Assembly: GCA_036927565.1 (NCBI GenBank)
Contig: JAYESD010000001.1
Location: 276,035,560 to 276,099,559 of the forward strand
DNA: 64,000 bases
From: Tuctoria greenei
Lineage: Eukaryota; Streptophyta; Magnoliopsida; Poales; Poaceae
Direction of reading: 5' to 3'
Shown: positions 1 to 10,314 of the stretch, in pieces
Numbering within the stretch: position 1 is the first letter of the stretch
Layout of the letters: each line of letters opens with the position of its first letter
Position numbers and translations under genes: made by a program
Notes under the pieces: model-generated
What the model saw: the letters and a program-made list of their open reading frames with translations, nothing else
What the model was told of the DNA's origin: nothing
Database searches by the model: none

Positions 1-398
1 AACCAAGTAAGCTCATTTTGTCCCTGTGAAGACCAAGTATACAGCTGCACGATTGGCCGAAATATACATGGATCATATTGTGTGTCGACACGGAGTACCG
101 AAGAAGATAGTCTCGGATAGAGGTTCTCAATTTACCTCGAGATTTTGGCAAAAATTGCATGAAGCTTTGGGATCGAGGTTGAATTTTAGTTCAGCGTATC
201 ACCCACAAACGGATGGGCAAACCGAAAGCACCAATCAGATTTTGGAGGACATGTTGAGAGCTTGTGCTTTAAAGCATGGAAAGAGTTGGGATAAAAGTTT
301 GCCATACGCAGAATTTTCATACAACAATGGCTACCAAGCAAGTTTGAAGATGTCACCGTACGAAGCGCTTTATGGGAGGAAGTGTAGGACTCCTTTAT
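1..398 (+). pseudogene. Chromovirus G1 integrase core, left fragment
   Basis: This is the catalytic part of a Ty3/gypsy integrase, which would join retrotransposon cDNA to chromosomal DNA. Visible motifs are GVPKKIVSDRGSQFTS, with the second catalytic Asp, and YHPQTDGQTE, with the catalytic Glu. After them comes the conserved SPYEALYGRKCRTPL stretch. The reading frame has a TAA at 8-10, so the fragment is already broken at the window edge. It stops at 398, where the Sirevirus C1 is inserted, and resumes at 14865. The homologous uninterrupted region in G2 (about 37860-38270) confirms that the two halves join across the 5-bp target duplication. It is a decayed gene. Confidence 0.93.
394..398. 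repeat. Left target-site duplication (TTTAT) of Sirevirus C1
   Basis: TTTAT at 394-398 lies directly before the LTR start (TG at 399), and the same TTTAT follows the other LTR at 14860-14864. A perfect 5-bp duplication fixes both ends of C1. Confidence 0.95.
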
Positions 399-487
399 TG
401 AATGTAGGCCTAGAGGGGGGTGAATAGGCCTTTTGAATTTTTGTCGGATCCTGCAACACTCAACAACAAGTTCAATACCAGAGAAAT

Positions 488-1674
488 CGGACTAGTCCGG
501 TAAAGTGCGGACTAGTCCGGTGTTCACGGACTAAGTTGATCAAGATTAATCGATTAGGTTGATTCTTCAATGTGTGCAACGGAAATATAGAATCAAACAA
601 CAGTTTAACAGTTGTATATTGGATTGTATCACAATTAAGGCTTGTGTTCTACAATTTATTGTAAATTGAACAATGTGTATCAAACCCTAGAGTAAGTCGA
701 TCAATTTAAGTGATGAACACAAGAAGGACAAGACACACGATTTATCCCGTGGTTCGTCTACCACGAAGGCAACCTACATCCACGTTGAGGATCCTACAAA
801 AGGACCGGGTCTTCTCCAACCCTACCCTCGTCGGATCGCCACGAAGGGCAACCCTCTTCCACTAATCACAAAGGGGTGAATAACCAAATTCAAGGGGCGT
901 TCTCACACGTTGAGAGCTCCCTTTGATTACAAATCATAATGCCACCAAAAACACACTCGGAAATTACAATTGAAACGCAGGAGTGTGTTAGAGATTCAAA
1001 CCAAGAGCTCAATGATGTGTGCCAAGTGTCTCTCCAATGATCTAGAAGTGATCCTCAAAGGATTGATCGATTTTGCACTTAATTTCATGGAGAGAGGTGG
1101 TTTCTGAGTCTCTTGGGAGGTGTGACGGCGCTAGGGTTCGAGAGATTGTAAAAGTGGGACGTGCACCTCTATTTATATGGGGTTTCTAAAAGTGACCGTT
1201 AGGGTTCAGAAATATCGGACTAGTCCGGTGTGCTGTGTGTAGCAAACCCTAAGTGTCCCAAAATATCGGACTAGTCCGGTCGAAAACGGACTTGTCCGAT
1301 TTCACTAATGGAAATCTTCGGACTAGTCCGATAGACATCGGACTTGTCCGGCCATGTGAAACCCTAGGTGTGTTGGATGACAAGTCCACACTTGGAGGAC
1401 TTGTCCGATTTAGATCAGTGGGTATTTCGGACTAGTCCGTGTAAACATTGGACTTGTCCGAAGTGGATCAGAATGAATATCGGACTAGTCCGGTTAACAA
1501 CGGACTTGTCCGATTTTGTGTGACTTGTGAAGTGTGTTGAGGAATAGTCCGCCCTGGGGAGGACTAGTCCGACTCAAGTCAGAAAGATATCGTACTAGTC
1601 CGACAGATATTGGACTTGTCCGATCTGGTGCAGAAAGGATATCGGACTAGTCCGGTTGATATCGGACTAGTCCG
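488..1674. repeat. Palindrome-pair array in C1 3' LTR
   Basis: Twelve-base palindromes (perfect CGGACTAGTCCG, near-perfect CGGACTTGTCCG and degraded forms) start at 488, 508, 1216, 1267, 1287, 1319, 1339, 1377, 1396, 1428, 1449, 1481, 1501, 1540, 1560, 1591, 1611, 1643 and 1663. They form pairs 19-21 bp apart, and from 1216 on the pairs recur every 51-59 bp. LTR palindromes are a known Sirevirus trait. A cis-regulatory or protein-binding role is inference. Confidence 0.9.
1166..1183 (-). promoter_or_regulatory. TATA-like box in C1 LTR (reverse strand)
   Basis: The reverse strand reads CCATATAAATAG around 1169-1180, in the LTR and downstream (in element sense) of the main palindrome array, as expected for the U3 promoter. 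The same box lies in the other LTR near 14067-14080. Functionality is not shown. Confidence 0.5.
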
Positions 1675-1938
1675 GTCCTGTGTAACTTTGTGCAATATGT
1701 GTGTGTGCTTAAATATGATTGAGCTCTTGGGTGTGTTTCCTTAACACACTCCATACACAATAATATACTATTTCTTTTCCTTGAGCTCAAGTTTACTTTG
1801 CTCCTCATTATCCCTTCTTTTTGGTATTTTGCTCATTTTTCATTATTGGCCTGCATTCATCTCAACAAAAAGGTTAGGATCCCAATTGCTTGTCATAAAT
1901 CATCCAAAACCCACAAGGGAGTCCTAGATGCACTTTCA

Positions 1939-1956
1939 ATCTCCCCCTTTTTGGTG
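1939..1956 (-). promoter_or_regulatory. Polypurine tract of C1
   Basis: Immediately inside the 3' LTR the minus strand reads a purine run ending AAAAAGGGGGAGAT before the LTR TG. This is the plus-strand primer expected for an LTR element. C2 has the same tract at 28087-28100, which supports the two elements being related. Confidence 0.85.
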
Positions 1957-2392
1957 ATTGATGACAACCAATTGAGATTTCACAAAATATGACAAAAAGA
2001 GATGAGATTTTCATAAAGTATGCACATATGACTCAAAAATACATCAAGCAGTAAGAGAAATATCCATATGTGCATTCTTTATGGTGGGATGCATAACTAA
2101 GTGCATTGAAACATTTAGAATGACATAATTTACATTGATGAATCAATACAAAGTACATATGTCATTTCAGGAGCAAAGTTGCAGATTTCAACACATACAT
2201 GCAAATTAATTAAGCATTTCAACACAGAACCATAGTTAACATGAAAACAGCGTTAAAGCATTACAATCACAAATAAAGATAAAGAGAACTCTCTCCTCGC
2301 ACCCTACCACAGCTAAAGCTAAGACTCCCCCTCAATCTCTCCCCCTTTGGCATCAAGACACCAAAAAGAAGGAGAGGAGGGTCCTAGGGTCT

Positions 2393-3952
2393 TCACTCTT
2401 CACTGTCGGTCCTCTCGTCGTCGTCCTCGTCTTCATCATCATCAGCTTGACGAGGAGGTGAAGGAGGAGGGACGGAGCCACTCAAGCCCCCAATGCCAAA
2501 GTAGGCAAGCTCGGAGGGGTTCAAGGGCGCGAGCTCGGTGAAGTCCGGGTCGGACTCCTCAGAAATCACTGGAGATCCAATGGGATCGATCTCCAGCTTC
2601 TGGCAAATTTGCTTCATATTGGCCTTTATATACTTCATGTCCTCCTTTCTTCTCTTGTTGAGCTTGTGGACCTTCACTTCGGTCTTTTTGCAGGAGGAGA
2701 ATATGGCGGCCAGGTACTTGAGGATCCCACTAGCTGATTCTCTCTGAGGGGCTTCCCTAGAGGTAGGGACAACCCTAGCACCAATTCTTGATCTTGCCGG
2801 TGCCTCGGGACTGGAGGCCGGCGAGGGAGCATCCTGGACACTCACTGGTTGAGGCTTCTGAGGCCTCAAAGGAGTGTGCTCCACATCCTTCACGAACTCA
2901 ATACCTGTGACTTTCTCAATCATATACATGAGGTAGGGAGCATAGCCACATGACCTGTTAGGCGTGCAGGATATGTTGACCATGTCATTCCAGATATAGT
3001 CTGCAATATCAAACTCCCTGTTCTTGCTTATGACCCTCATTAGGGTCCGGAGGTAACCCTGCACGCTCCCAACATCTCCATCTTTAGGAGCAAAAGTCTT
3101 CCTCAGCACTCTGTTGAGGACCACAAAGAATGGTTTCATGTTCTTTGTAGAGGGAGGGACATACTTTGAGTTCAGCTCATATAGGAATTTCATCCTATCC
3201 TTCTCCATGACACCTATGTTGTGGATGATCAGCCTATCATGTTCAGAGGTGTCCAGATGGAGCAGATTATTAAAGTACTCTTGAGTTATACTATACTTAG
3301 ATCCGTGTGTCATCCAAGTAACACTCTCTTCATCCTCACTTGAGAAGTGGAAAGTTGGAAAGAACTGTGCAATCACTTCATCATTCCAGTTATGCCTGAA
3401 GGCAAAGAGATCCTTCAGGCCATGCCTCTCAACTGCTGCAATGACTTCATCAAAAGCTGAGCACTTCTTCTTCTCAAGGTGTGCCCAGTCAATCCACTGA
3501 CTGCGCACCACCAGTGTCTTCATTGGGAGATACACCGATTTGTAGAAGTCAGAATGGAAGTTGCACCAAAACCTTCCATCGACAGCTTGCTTTGGCCTGC
3601 CATACCAATCAATGCTTCTGAACTTGGCTGCAGAATCATTGCCCTTGCCGTTGAACTTCTCCTCATTAGGGTCTCGGACCCCTTCCCTGGGAGCATGGAG
3701 CTTCAAGGGCCCGACTGGCCCCGTTGCTATCCCCTTGCCCTTGCCCTTGGCTTGGCGAGAGGCACCTGAGGATGCTGCTGCCTTTGACACTGGCTTCTTT
3801 GCTAGCACCTTCCTCCGAACCTGAGGAGGTGAAGGAGCTGGCTCCGAGGGTCTTTCTTGGCATTTCTTGCCAAGACCCGTCGAGGACCGAGGTGCCACTT
3901 CGTGGTCCAACTCGGCCTCAAAGTCAGAGATTTCGTTGTTTGAGCTCGACAT
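2393..3952 (-). CDS. Env-like third ORF of Sirevirus C1
   Basis: An open frame of about 519 codons, unbroken, starts at ATG 3952 (residues MSSSNNEISDF). It sits between pol and the 3' LTR, the position of the env-like or extra ORF of Sireviruses. The N-terminal third is Ser/Pro/Lys-rich and basic. The middle, about residues 105-350, is a globular domain resembling the putative plant transposon protein domain, with landmarks such as IDWAHLEKK and FDIADYIWNDM. A Pro/Ser-rich linker follows, then a Lys-rich probable coiled coil (KYIKANMKQICQKLE) and a very acidic tail. No signal peptide or clear membrane span is visible. The C2 third ORF has the same domain order with low sequence identity. It is the only long C1 gene without a stop. 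Its function is unknown. Confidence 0.8.
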   Translation of the reverse strand: MSSSNNEISDFEAELDHEVAPRSSTGLGKKCQERPSEPAPSPPQVRRKVLAKKPVSKAAASSGASRQAKGKGKGIATGPVGPLKLHAPREGVRDPNEEKFNGKGNDSAAKFRSIDWYGRPKQAVDGRFWCNFHSDFYKSVYLPMKTLVVRSQWIDWAHLEKKKCSAFDEVIAAVERHGLKDLFAFRHNWNDEVIAQFFPTFHFSSEDEESVTWMTHGSKYSITQEYFNNLLHLDTSEHDRLIIHNIGVMEKDRMKFLYELNSKYVPPSTKNMKPFFVVLNRVLRKTFAPKDGDVGSVQGYLRTLMRVISKNREFDIADYIWNDMVNISCTPNRSCGYAPYLMYMIEKVTGIEFVKDVEHTPLRPQKPQPVSVQDAPSPASSPEAPARSRIGARVVPTSREAPQRESASGILKYLAAIFSSCKKTEVKVHKLNKRRKEDMKYIKANMKQICQKLEIDPIGSPVISEESDPDFTELAPLNPSELAYFGIGGLSGSVPPPSPPRQADDDEDEDDDERTDSEE

Positions 3953-4066
3953 GATCTGAGAATGATTTTGCAAGAATGATGGTAAGTGATACAAGGCATA
4001 AGTATGAAAAGATAGCAATGAATTGCATTGAGGAATTGAAAAATTAGGTTTTCAGTTCATAAACAT

Positions 4067-4752
4067 CAGACTTGTCCGGTGCACAGGCACGGACTAGTCC
4101 GGAGGACCGGACTTGTCCGTGCATGGACCGGACTAGTCCGGTGTTCATCCTCAAAAACCTAACAGATTGGTCAAGGAATGATTCCTAATGCAAATCTAGT
4201 CTAGCATACACGTAGTACATCAAATAAGCATGTATCTAGTGAAGGATGCTAGGCTATACGATCAACAATGGAGAAAAACAAGATTTCTAGGGTTTTGAAG
4301 AAAGTTACCGAAGAAATAGATTGACGCTTGAAGGTTTGGGGGTTGGAGGCCGGACAAGTCCGCTAGCTTCAATCCCCAAGAGGTCAAGCTTGATCTCCGC
4401 CCAAATGTGGACTTTTTCGATGGAGGGAGCAGAGAATCGCCTTGGTAGCTCGAGCGCAAGAGAGAGGAAGGCGTGAGCAAATATGGGGATGAGAATATTA
4501 GGGTTTGGTGGCGGCTAGGGTTATGGACACAAAAAATCGGACAAGTCCGGACATGACCGGACTAGTTCGAAGTCATCCAGAGAGCTATATTGGACAAGTC
4601 CGGACATGACCGGACTAGTCCGAAGTCATCCAGAGAGCTATATCGGACTAGTCCGTGGTCTGTCGGACTAGTCCGGTCTAACTGGCACTCTGCGGACTAG
4701 TCTGCAAGAGCAGACTAGTCCGGGTAACCACGGACTAGTCCGTGGTCACCAG
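4067..4752. repeat. Palindrome array between pol and env-like ORF of C1
   Basis: The spacer upstream (in element sense) of the env-like ORF carries two palindrome clusters. One is near 4067-4140, with starts at 4067, 4090, 4108 and 4129. The other is near 4539-4752. Inside the second, 4539-4591 and 4592-4644 are a two-copy 53-bp tandem repeat, each copy holding a palindrome pair 20 bp apart. Between the clusters (about 4140-4538) the sequence is unremarkable, apart from one isolated palindrome near 4350. Confidence 0.85.
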
Positions 4753-4985
4753 GAGAAATTGCATAGCCCATTCATATATATTTGAAGGTTCATTAATAGA
4801 GAATAGGTGGGAGAAAACAAATCAATTAATCTTGATGAATTTGACCAGTAAGCATACAATAATCACACAATGATCATAATTCATCAAGATCTAATAATTG
4901 ACATAGTTTTTCGAGAAAAAATGGAGAGGGATGATTTTCACAATTCAGTCAAAATTTTGAAGAGGTCATACAGGTGTGCAACTTT

Positions 4986-7900
4986 TCAAGCCACACTCCG
5001 AGAATCAAGGATATTTAGTTCATTTCGGAGTTCGCAAAAACGCTTTTCTTCAAGTGGCTTGGTGAATATGTCGGCCAATTGTTTTTGGGTGTTGACATGT
5101 GAGATGGTAATGTCTCCTTTCATGGAATGGTCTCTCAAGAAATGATGTCTTATGTCTATGTGTTTAGTTCTAGAGTGCTCAACTGAATTGTGGGCTATTT
5201 TAATGGCACTCTCATTGTCACAAAGGAGAGGAATACGGTTCAAATTGTAACCGTAATCCCATAGAGTTTGTCGCATCCAAAGGAGTTGTGCACAACAACT
5301 CCCGGCTGCAACATACTCCGCTTCGGCTGTGGATAAAGCAATGGAATTTTGTTTCTTGGATGACCAAGAAACTAAGGATCTCCCTAGGAATTGGCATGTG
5401 CCGAAGGTGCTTTTTCTATCTACTTTGCACCCGGCATAATCTGCATCGGATTAACCAATGAGATTGAATTTTGAGCCTTTTGGGTACCAAAGACCAAGGT
5501 TGGGTGTATGAACTAAATATCTCAAGATTCTTTTTACGGCTGTCAAGTGGCATTCCTTAGGGTTGGCTTAAAATCGTGCACACAGACATACACTCAACAT
5601 AATATCTGGCCTAGATGCACATAAGTAAAGTAGAGATCCAATCATGGAGTGATATACCTTTTGATTGACGCTAGGTCCATCTTCATTGAGATCCAAGTGG
5701 TCATTCGTTGCCATGGGGGTCTTTATGGGCTTTGCCTTTTCCATGCCAAACTTCTTGAGTATGTCCTGCGTGTACTTGGTTTGGCTTATGAATGTTCCTT
5801 CCCTTTGTTGCCGCACTTGGAATCCCAAGAAGTACTTCAATTCTCCCATCATTGACATTTCAAACCTGACTGTCATGATTCTACTAAATTCTTCATAGAA
5901 GGATTGGTTAGTTGACCCAAATATTATGTCATCAACATAGATTTGACAGATAAAAAGATCATTATCTAAATTCTTTGTGAATAATGTATAGTCTACTTTG
6001 CCAATTTGAAAACCATTTTCAATTAAGAAATCTCTAAGACACTCATACCAAGCTCTAGGAGCTTGTTTGAGGGTGTAGAGAGCCTTACGCAATTTATATA
6101 CATGGTTGGGGAATTTTTCATCTTCAAACCCGGTTGGTTGCTCCACGTACACTTCTTCCTTGATCGGTCCGTTGAGGAAGGCGCTTTTCACGTCCATTTG
6201 ATACAGCTTGAAATCATGGTGAGTAGCATATGCAAGTAATATTCTAATAGATTCAAGCCTATCTACTAGAGCAAAAGTCTCATTGAAATCCAAACCTTCA
6301 ACTTGTGAGTACCCTTTGGCCAGAAGTCGTGCCTTGTTTCTTGTTACCACTCCGTGTTCGTCTTGTTTGTTGCGGAAGACCCACTTGGTGCCCACTATGT
6401 TTGCATTGGGTCTTGCCACAAGTTCCCACACCTCGTTCCTCTTGAAGTTGTTCAATTCTTCTTGCATTGCCACCACCCAGTCCGGATCCTTCAATGCATC
6501 CTCAATCCTGCGTGGTTCCAAAAAGGAGACAAACGAGTAATGCTCACAAAAGTTAGCTATGCGAGATCTAGTGGTTACTCCCTTTTGGATGTCACCGATG
6601 ATGTTGTCGATTGGGTGATCCCTTTGAATGCATTGGTGTACTCTTGGGTGGGGCACTTGGGGAGTTGTGTCTTCATGATCGTTTTCTTCTCCCCCTGAGT
6701 GGTTGCCCTCGTTGACTTGTTGATCATCTTCATACTCTCGTGCTTGTGTTGAAGCTCCCCCTTGATTGTTGGTCTCCTCTTGTGGTTCATTTTCCTCATT
6801 TATGTGTGAAGGTGACTCTTGTGGTCGAACTTCACCTAGAGCCATTCTTTTCAATGCTAGACAAGGAGCTTCTTCTTTACCTAATTCACATGGATCAACT
6901 TGCTCCTTTTGGGAGACGTTAGTCTCATCGAACACTACGTCACATGCTACTTCAACAAGTCCGGAGGCCTTGTTGAAAACACGATAGGCGTAGGTGTTCG
7001 AATCGTAACCGAGCAAGAAACCTTCATAGGACTTCGAAGCGAACTTTGAAGTCCTGGGCTTCTTGTTCAGGATGTAACATGGAGAATCAAAAACTCGAAA
7101 GTAAGAAATGTTTGGTTTGTTACCGGTGAGTAGCTTATAGGGAGTTTTCTTGAGTAGTCAATGAAGATAAAGCCGATTTGCGGCGTGGCAAGCGGTGTTA
7201 ATCGCTTCCGCCCAAAATCGATCTGAAGTCTTGTATTCATCGAGCATTGTTCTTGCCATCTCTATGAGTGTTCGGTTCTTCCTTTCGGCAACTCCATTTT
7301 GTTGTGGTGAATATGGCACTGAAAATTCGTGCTTGATGCCCTCTTCATCAAGGTACTCCTCCACTTGTATGTTCTTGAACTCCGTGCCATTGTCGCTTCG
7401 AATACTCTTGATTGACAATGAAAACTCGTTTTGAGCTCGCTTGAAGAATTTCTTGAGTGTTCCTTGTGTTTCTGACTTATCATGCAAAAAGAAAACCCAA
7501 GTGAAGCGAGAAAAATCATCAATGATAACCAAACCGTATTTGTTACCGCCGATGCTTATGTAAGCAACTGGACCAAACAAGTCCATGTGAAGTAGTTCGA
7601 GCGGTCTTGTTATAGTCATGATGTTCTTTGCGGGATGATGTGCTCCAACTTGCTTCCCGTCTTAGCACGCGCTACAAGGCCTGTCTTTCTCAAAAACAAC
7701 ATCTTTCAAACCTCGTATGTGATCGCCCTTGAGGAGTTTTTGAAGATTCCTCATACCAACATGCGCTAGCCGTCTATGCCACAACCAACCCATGTTGGTT
7801 TTTGCAATCAAGCATGTGTCGAGTTCGACTTTATCCTTGTTGAAGTCAACAAGGTAAAGCTTTCCCTTCATCATACCCTTGAATGCAACGGAACCATCAC

Positions 7901-8216
7901 TCCTCCTTGAGACGGTCACACCCTCGTTAGCGAACAAGCAATTATAACCTTTGTCACATAGTTGAGATATGGACAGCAGGTTATAATCTAAAGATTCAAC
8001 ATGTAAAACATGAGAAAGCGTGTGTTCAGAGGATATTGCAATTTTACTGGTACCGAGCACCTTTCCTTGACTATTATCTCTGAAGTAGATGCCTTCGTTT
8101 GGGTCCTCGTTTTCTTCATATTCCACGAACATCCTCCTTTCTCCGGTCATGTGGTTGGTGCATCCACTGTCTAGCACCCATTTTGATCCACCAAAGGAAT
8201 AGACCTGCAAAAACAA
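4986..8216 (-). pseudogene. C1 pol: protease, integrase, reverse transcriptase, RNase H
   Basis: This is a Ty1/copia polyprotein gene on the minus strand, in one reading frame but with several in-frame stops. In order are the aspartic protease (WVLDSGC near 8165-8185), the GAG-pre-integrase HHCC region (WHRRLAHVG to CSAC), the integrase core (MDLFGP, RSDNGTEF, NGVAERKN), the reverse transcriptase with YVDD at 5928-5939, and RNase H (CDNESA, then ADIFTKPL). Stops lie at 7662-7664 (just after CSAC), near 7158, at 5568-5570 (end of RT) and at 5451-5453 (start of RNase H). The frame differs from gag at the 8218 junction. Catalytic motifs are still recognisable, which suggests moderate age. It cannot make a complete polyprotein. 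Confidence 0.93.
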
Positions 8217-8217
8217 A

Positions 8218-10314
8218 TTATGCTTTGGTTTTAGGTACGCAAGCTTGCTTGGGTCCTTGGAGGTTAGTTACAATACATTTGGGCACCCACACATGGAATT
8301 TTGTGTTCCCATGGCGTGGCCCAACACAATAAGCATAAACCTTACCAAGATTGTTTCTCATTAATACATAAGAGGCATCAAAAGTTTTAAATAGAAGCTG
8401 CTGTTGTTTATGAATCAGACTAGTCTGGGTGGCCGGACTTGTCCGGATGACCGGACTTGTCCGGACACCGACCGGACTAGTCCGGTATTCATGCGAGTTC
8501 AGTTTCTTATTCTTCAACTTATCAGTTTGAGAGGATCTTGCCTTCACAAAGGAGATCCTTCCCCTGTTATTCTTATGACTTCCAGCATGTTGCTTTTCAT
8601 CATAAGAGTAACCACTGCCATATTTGACATTTGGAGGTCTTTGGACCAAGTATGCACTACGTGCATAGTTGATCTTCTCCTTGTCAAATATTCCATACTG
8701 GGTAGGATTTTTATCCTTTGTGGAGGTTGACTTCTCCTTCAAACTGGTGTTGATTTTACTACATGTGCAAATATGAACAAGATCAGTTTTAGTGGGTTGA
8801 GAAGGTGAACTTGAAGAGGAGGAAGGTTCACTTAGCTTTAGTGACTCAACTTGCACTTCAAGGATTTTGTTAACCTTGATCAGGTCAGCAAGTTGGTCCT
8901 TGATTGCAACATTTGAGTCGGTTAACTCCAAGCAAGTTTTCTTGCTTGAAGCTAGCTCAAGCTCTAGTGAACTGTTTTTCTCCTTTTCAAGCTCTAGGAG
9001 TTTGTCAAGTTTGACATACTTCTCCTTTTGGGAGATAATCATGTCCTCTTGGCGATCAATTAACCTCTCCTTCTCAACAAGTTGGTCAAGTAAAAATTTC
9101 ATTTTAGTAGTAGTTTTCCTATCTAGTCCATTTAGCATGTCCTCATCATCACTATCTAGTTCATCATCACTAGAGTAGGAATGTATGGAAGGGGTTTTGA
9201 TGTTTACCTTGCGTTTACCTTCCTTTGCCATGAGACAAGTGCCATTTCCCTTCTTTGCACCGAGTGTGGGGAAGAGTGTGGATTTCTTGGATGTGCTTTC
9301 TATGGCTATGCTAGCCATCTCTTCTTCATCGGATGATGAGGACTCATCGTTTGAGTTCCACTCCTTCCCAATGTGTGCTTGTTCGGCTTGTTCCTTCTTC
9401 TTGAAGAATTTCTTAGGTTGAGGCTTGGTTTCTTTAGTTTTCTTCTTGTTGTCCTCATACGGGCAATCGACTATAAAGTGGTTATACTCACCACAATTAT
9501 AGCACGCCTGCCTCATCTTTGGCTTCGTCCTTTCCTTGTACTTTCCTTCACTTGATTTTGTTCCTTGTCTCTTCTTCATTATTCTCTTGAACTTTTTCAT
9601 GAACAAAATCATATCCTCTTCATCTAGCTCACTACTCTCGTCATCACTGTCCTCCTCTAGTTGTGCTTCTCTTGCTTCTTTGGATAGAGGCTTGAGAGTA
9701 GATTTTAGGGCAACTCCTTTCTTCTTGGCCGAGGTGAGGTCGGCAATTTCTTTGACGTGCTTGGCTTGTATCTCCATCATTTCAAAGTTGATAATTTTAC
9801 CAAGCAATTCATCCGGAGTCATCCTTTTGTAACCGGGGCTTTCTCTGATCATTGAGCATAGCGTGACATCGCGAGGCATAAAAGCTCTAAGGATGAGCTT
9901 TACCACCTCGTGGTCATTCCACTTCTTGCTCCCATATGATCGAACCTTGTTGACAAGTGTCTTCAATCAATTGTACATATCCTGGGGTGACTCGTCTTCC
10001 TCAATTGCGAATCTTCCTAGTTCGCCTTCGATCATTTCAATTTTTGCCTCACGCACATGTCGGTCACCTTCATGTGCTGTTTGTAGTGTATCCCATATCT
10101 CCTTAGCAATTTTGAGTCCATCCACCTTGGTGAACTCGTCTCAACTGAGAGAGGAGGTGATTACGGCTGCGGCTTGAGCGTTTCTATGGATGGCCTGCTC
10201 TTGACTTGGGGTGAGCTCTTCGTCGTCATCCGGAATATCTATCCCTGTACATACAACATGCCATAAACTTGGGTTGAGGGAAATCAAATGCATCTTCATA
10301 TTCTGCCTCCACAT
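8218..10314 (-). pseudogene. C1 gag, main part (nucleocapsid with embedded palindromes)
   Basis: This part of a copia gag (structural protein of the virus-like particle) begins at the S1 insertion point (10314). Two TGA codons in it, near 10141 and 9967, both sit where CGA (Arg) fits the family, as after CpG deamination. It contains the retrotransposon gag core, an acidic Ser/Asp/Glu stretch, a zinc knuckle CYNCGEYNHFIVDC (near 9465-9510) and a long Leu/Lys/Glu-rich probable coiled coil (about 8850-9120). Near the C-terminus the protein reads RTSPVGV-RTSPVI-RTSPAT-QTSL. These residues come from four copies of the LTR palindrome (starts 8416, 8434, 8452, 8473), spaced 18, 18 and 21 bases. The open stretch 9966-8218 is 582 codons. 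Confidence 0.88.
8416..8484. repeat. Palindromes inside the C1 gag reading frame
   Basis: Four copies of the CGGACT(A/T)GTCCG motif lie within coding sequence at 8416, 8434, 8452 and 8473. The first is degraded to CAGACTAGTCTG. Intervals are 18, 18 and 21 bases, all multiples of three, whereas non-coding pairs elsewhere are mostly 20 bases apart. On the minus strand they encode repeated RTSP peptides. Confidence 0.9.

Larger units (their letters stand above)
399..1938 (-). repeat. C1 3' LTR (left copy on + strand)
   Basis: The LTR runs from TG at 399 to CA at 1938 on the + strand and matches 13297-14859 with scattered substitutions. It includes a reverse-strand TATA-like box near 1169-1180 and two blocks of CGGACT(A/T)GTCCG palindromes, at 488-519 and 1216-1674. 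Relative to the other LTR it lacks one palindrome of the pair at 1216. Confidence 0.93.

Noticed and set aside
1216..1674. CRISPR-like appearance of regularly spaced palindromic repeats
   Set aside because: The repeats are 12-base palindromes in pairs inside LTRs of a plant retroelement, with short non-unique spacers, no cas genes and a eukaryotic context.
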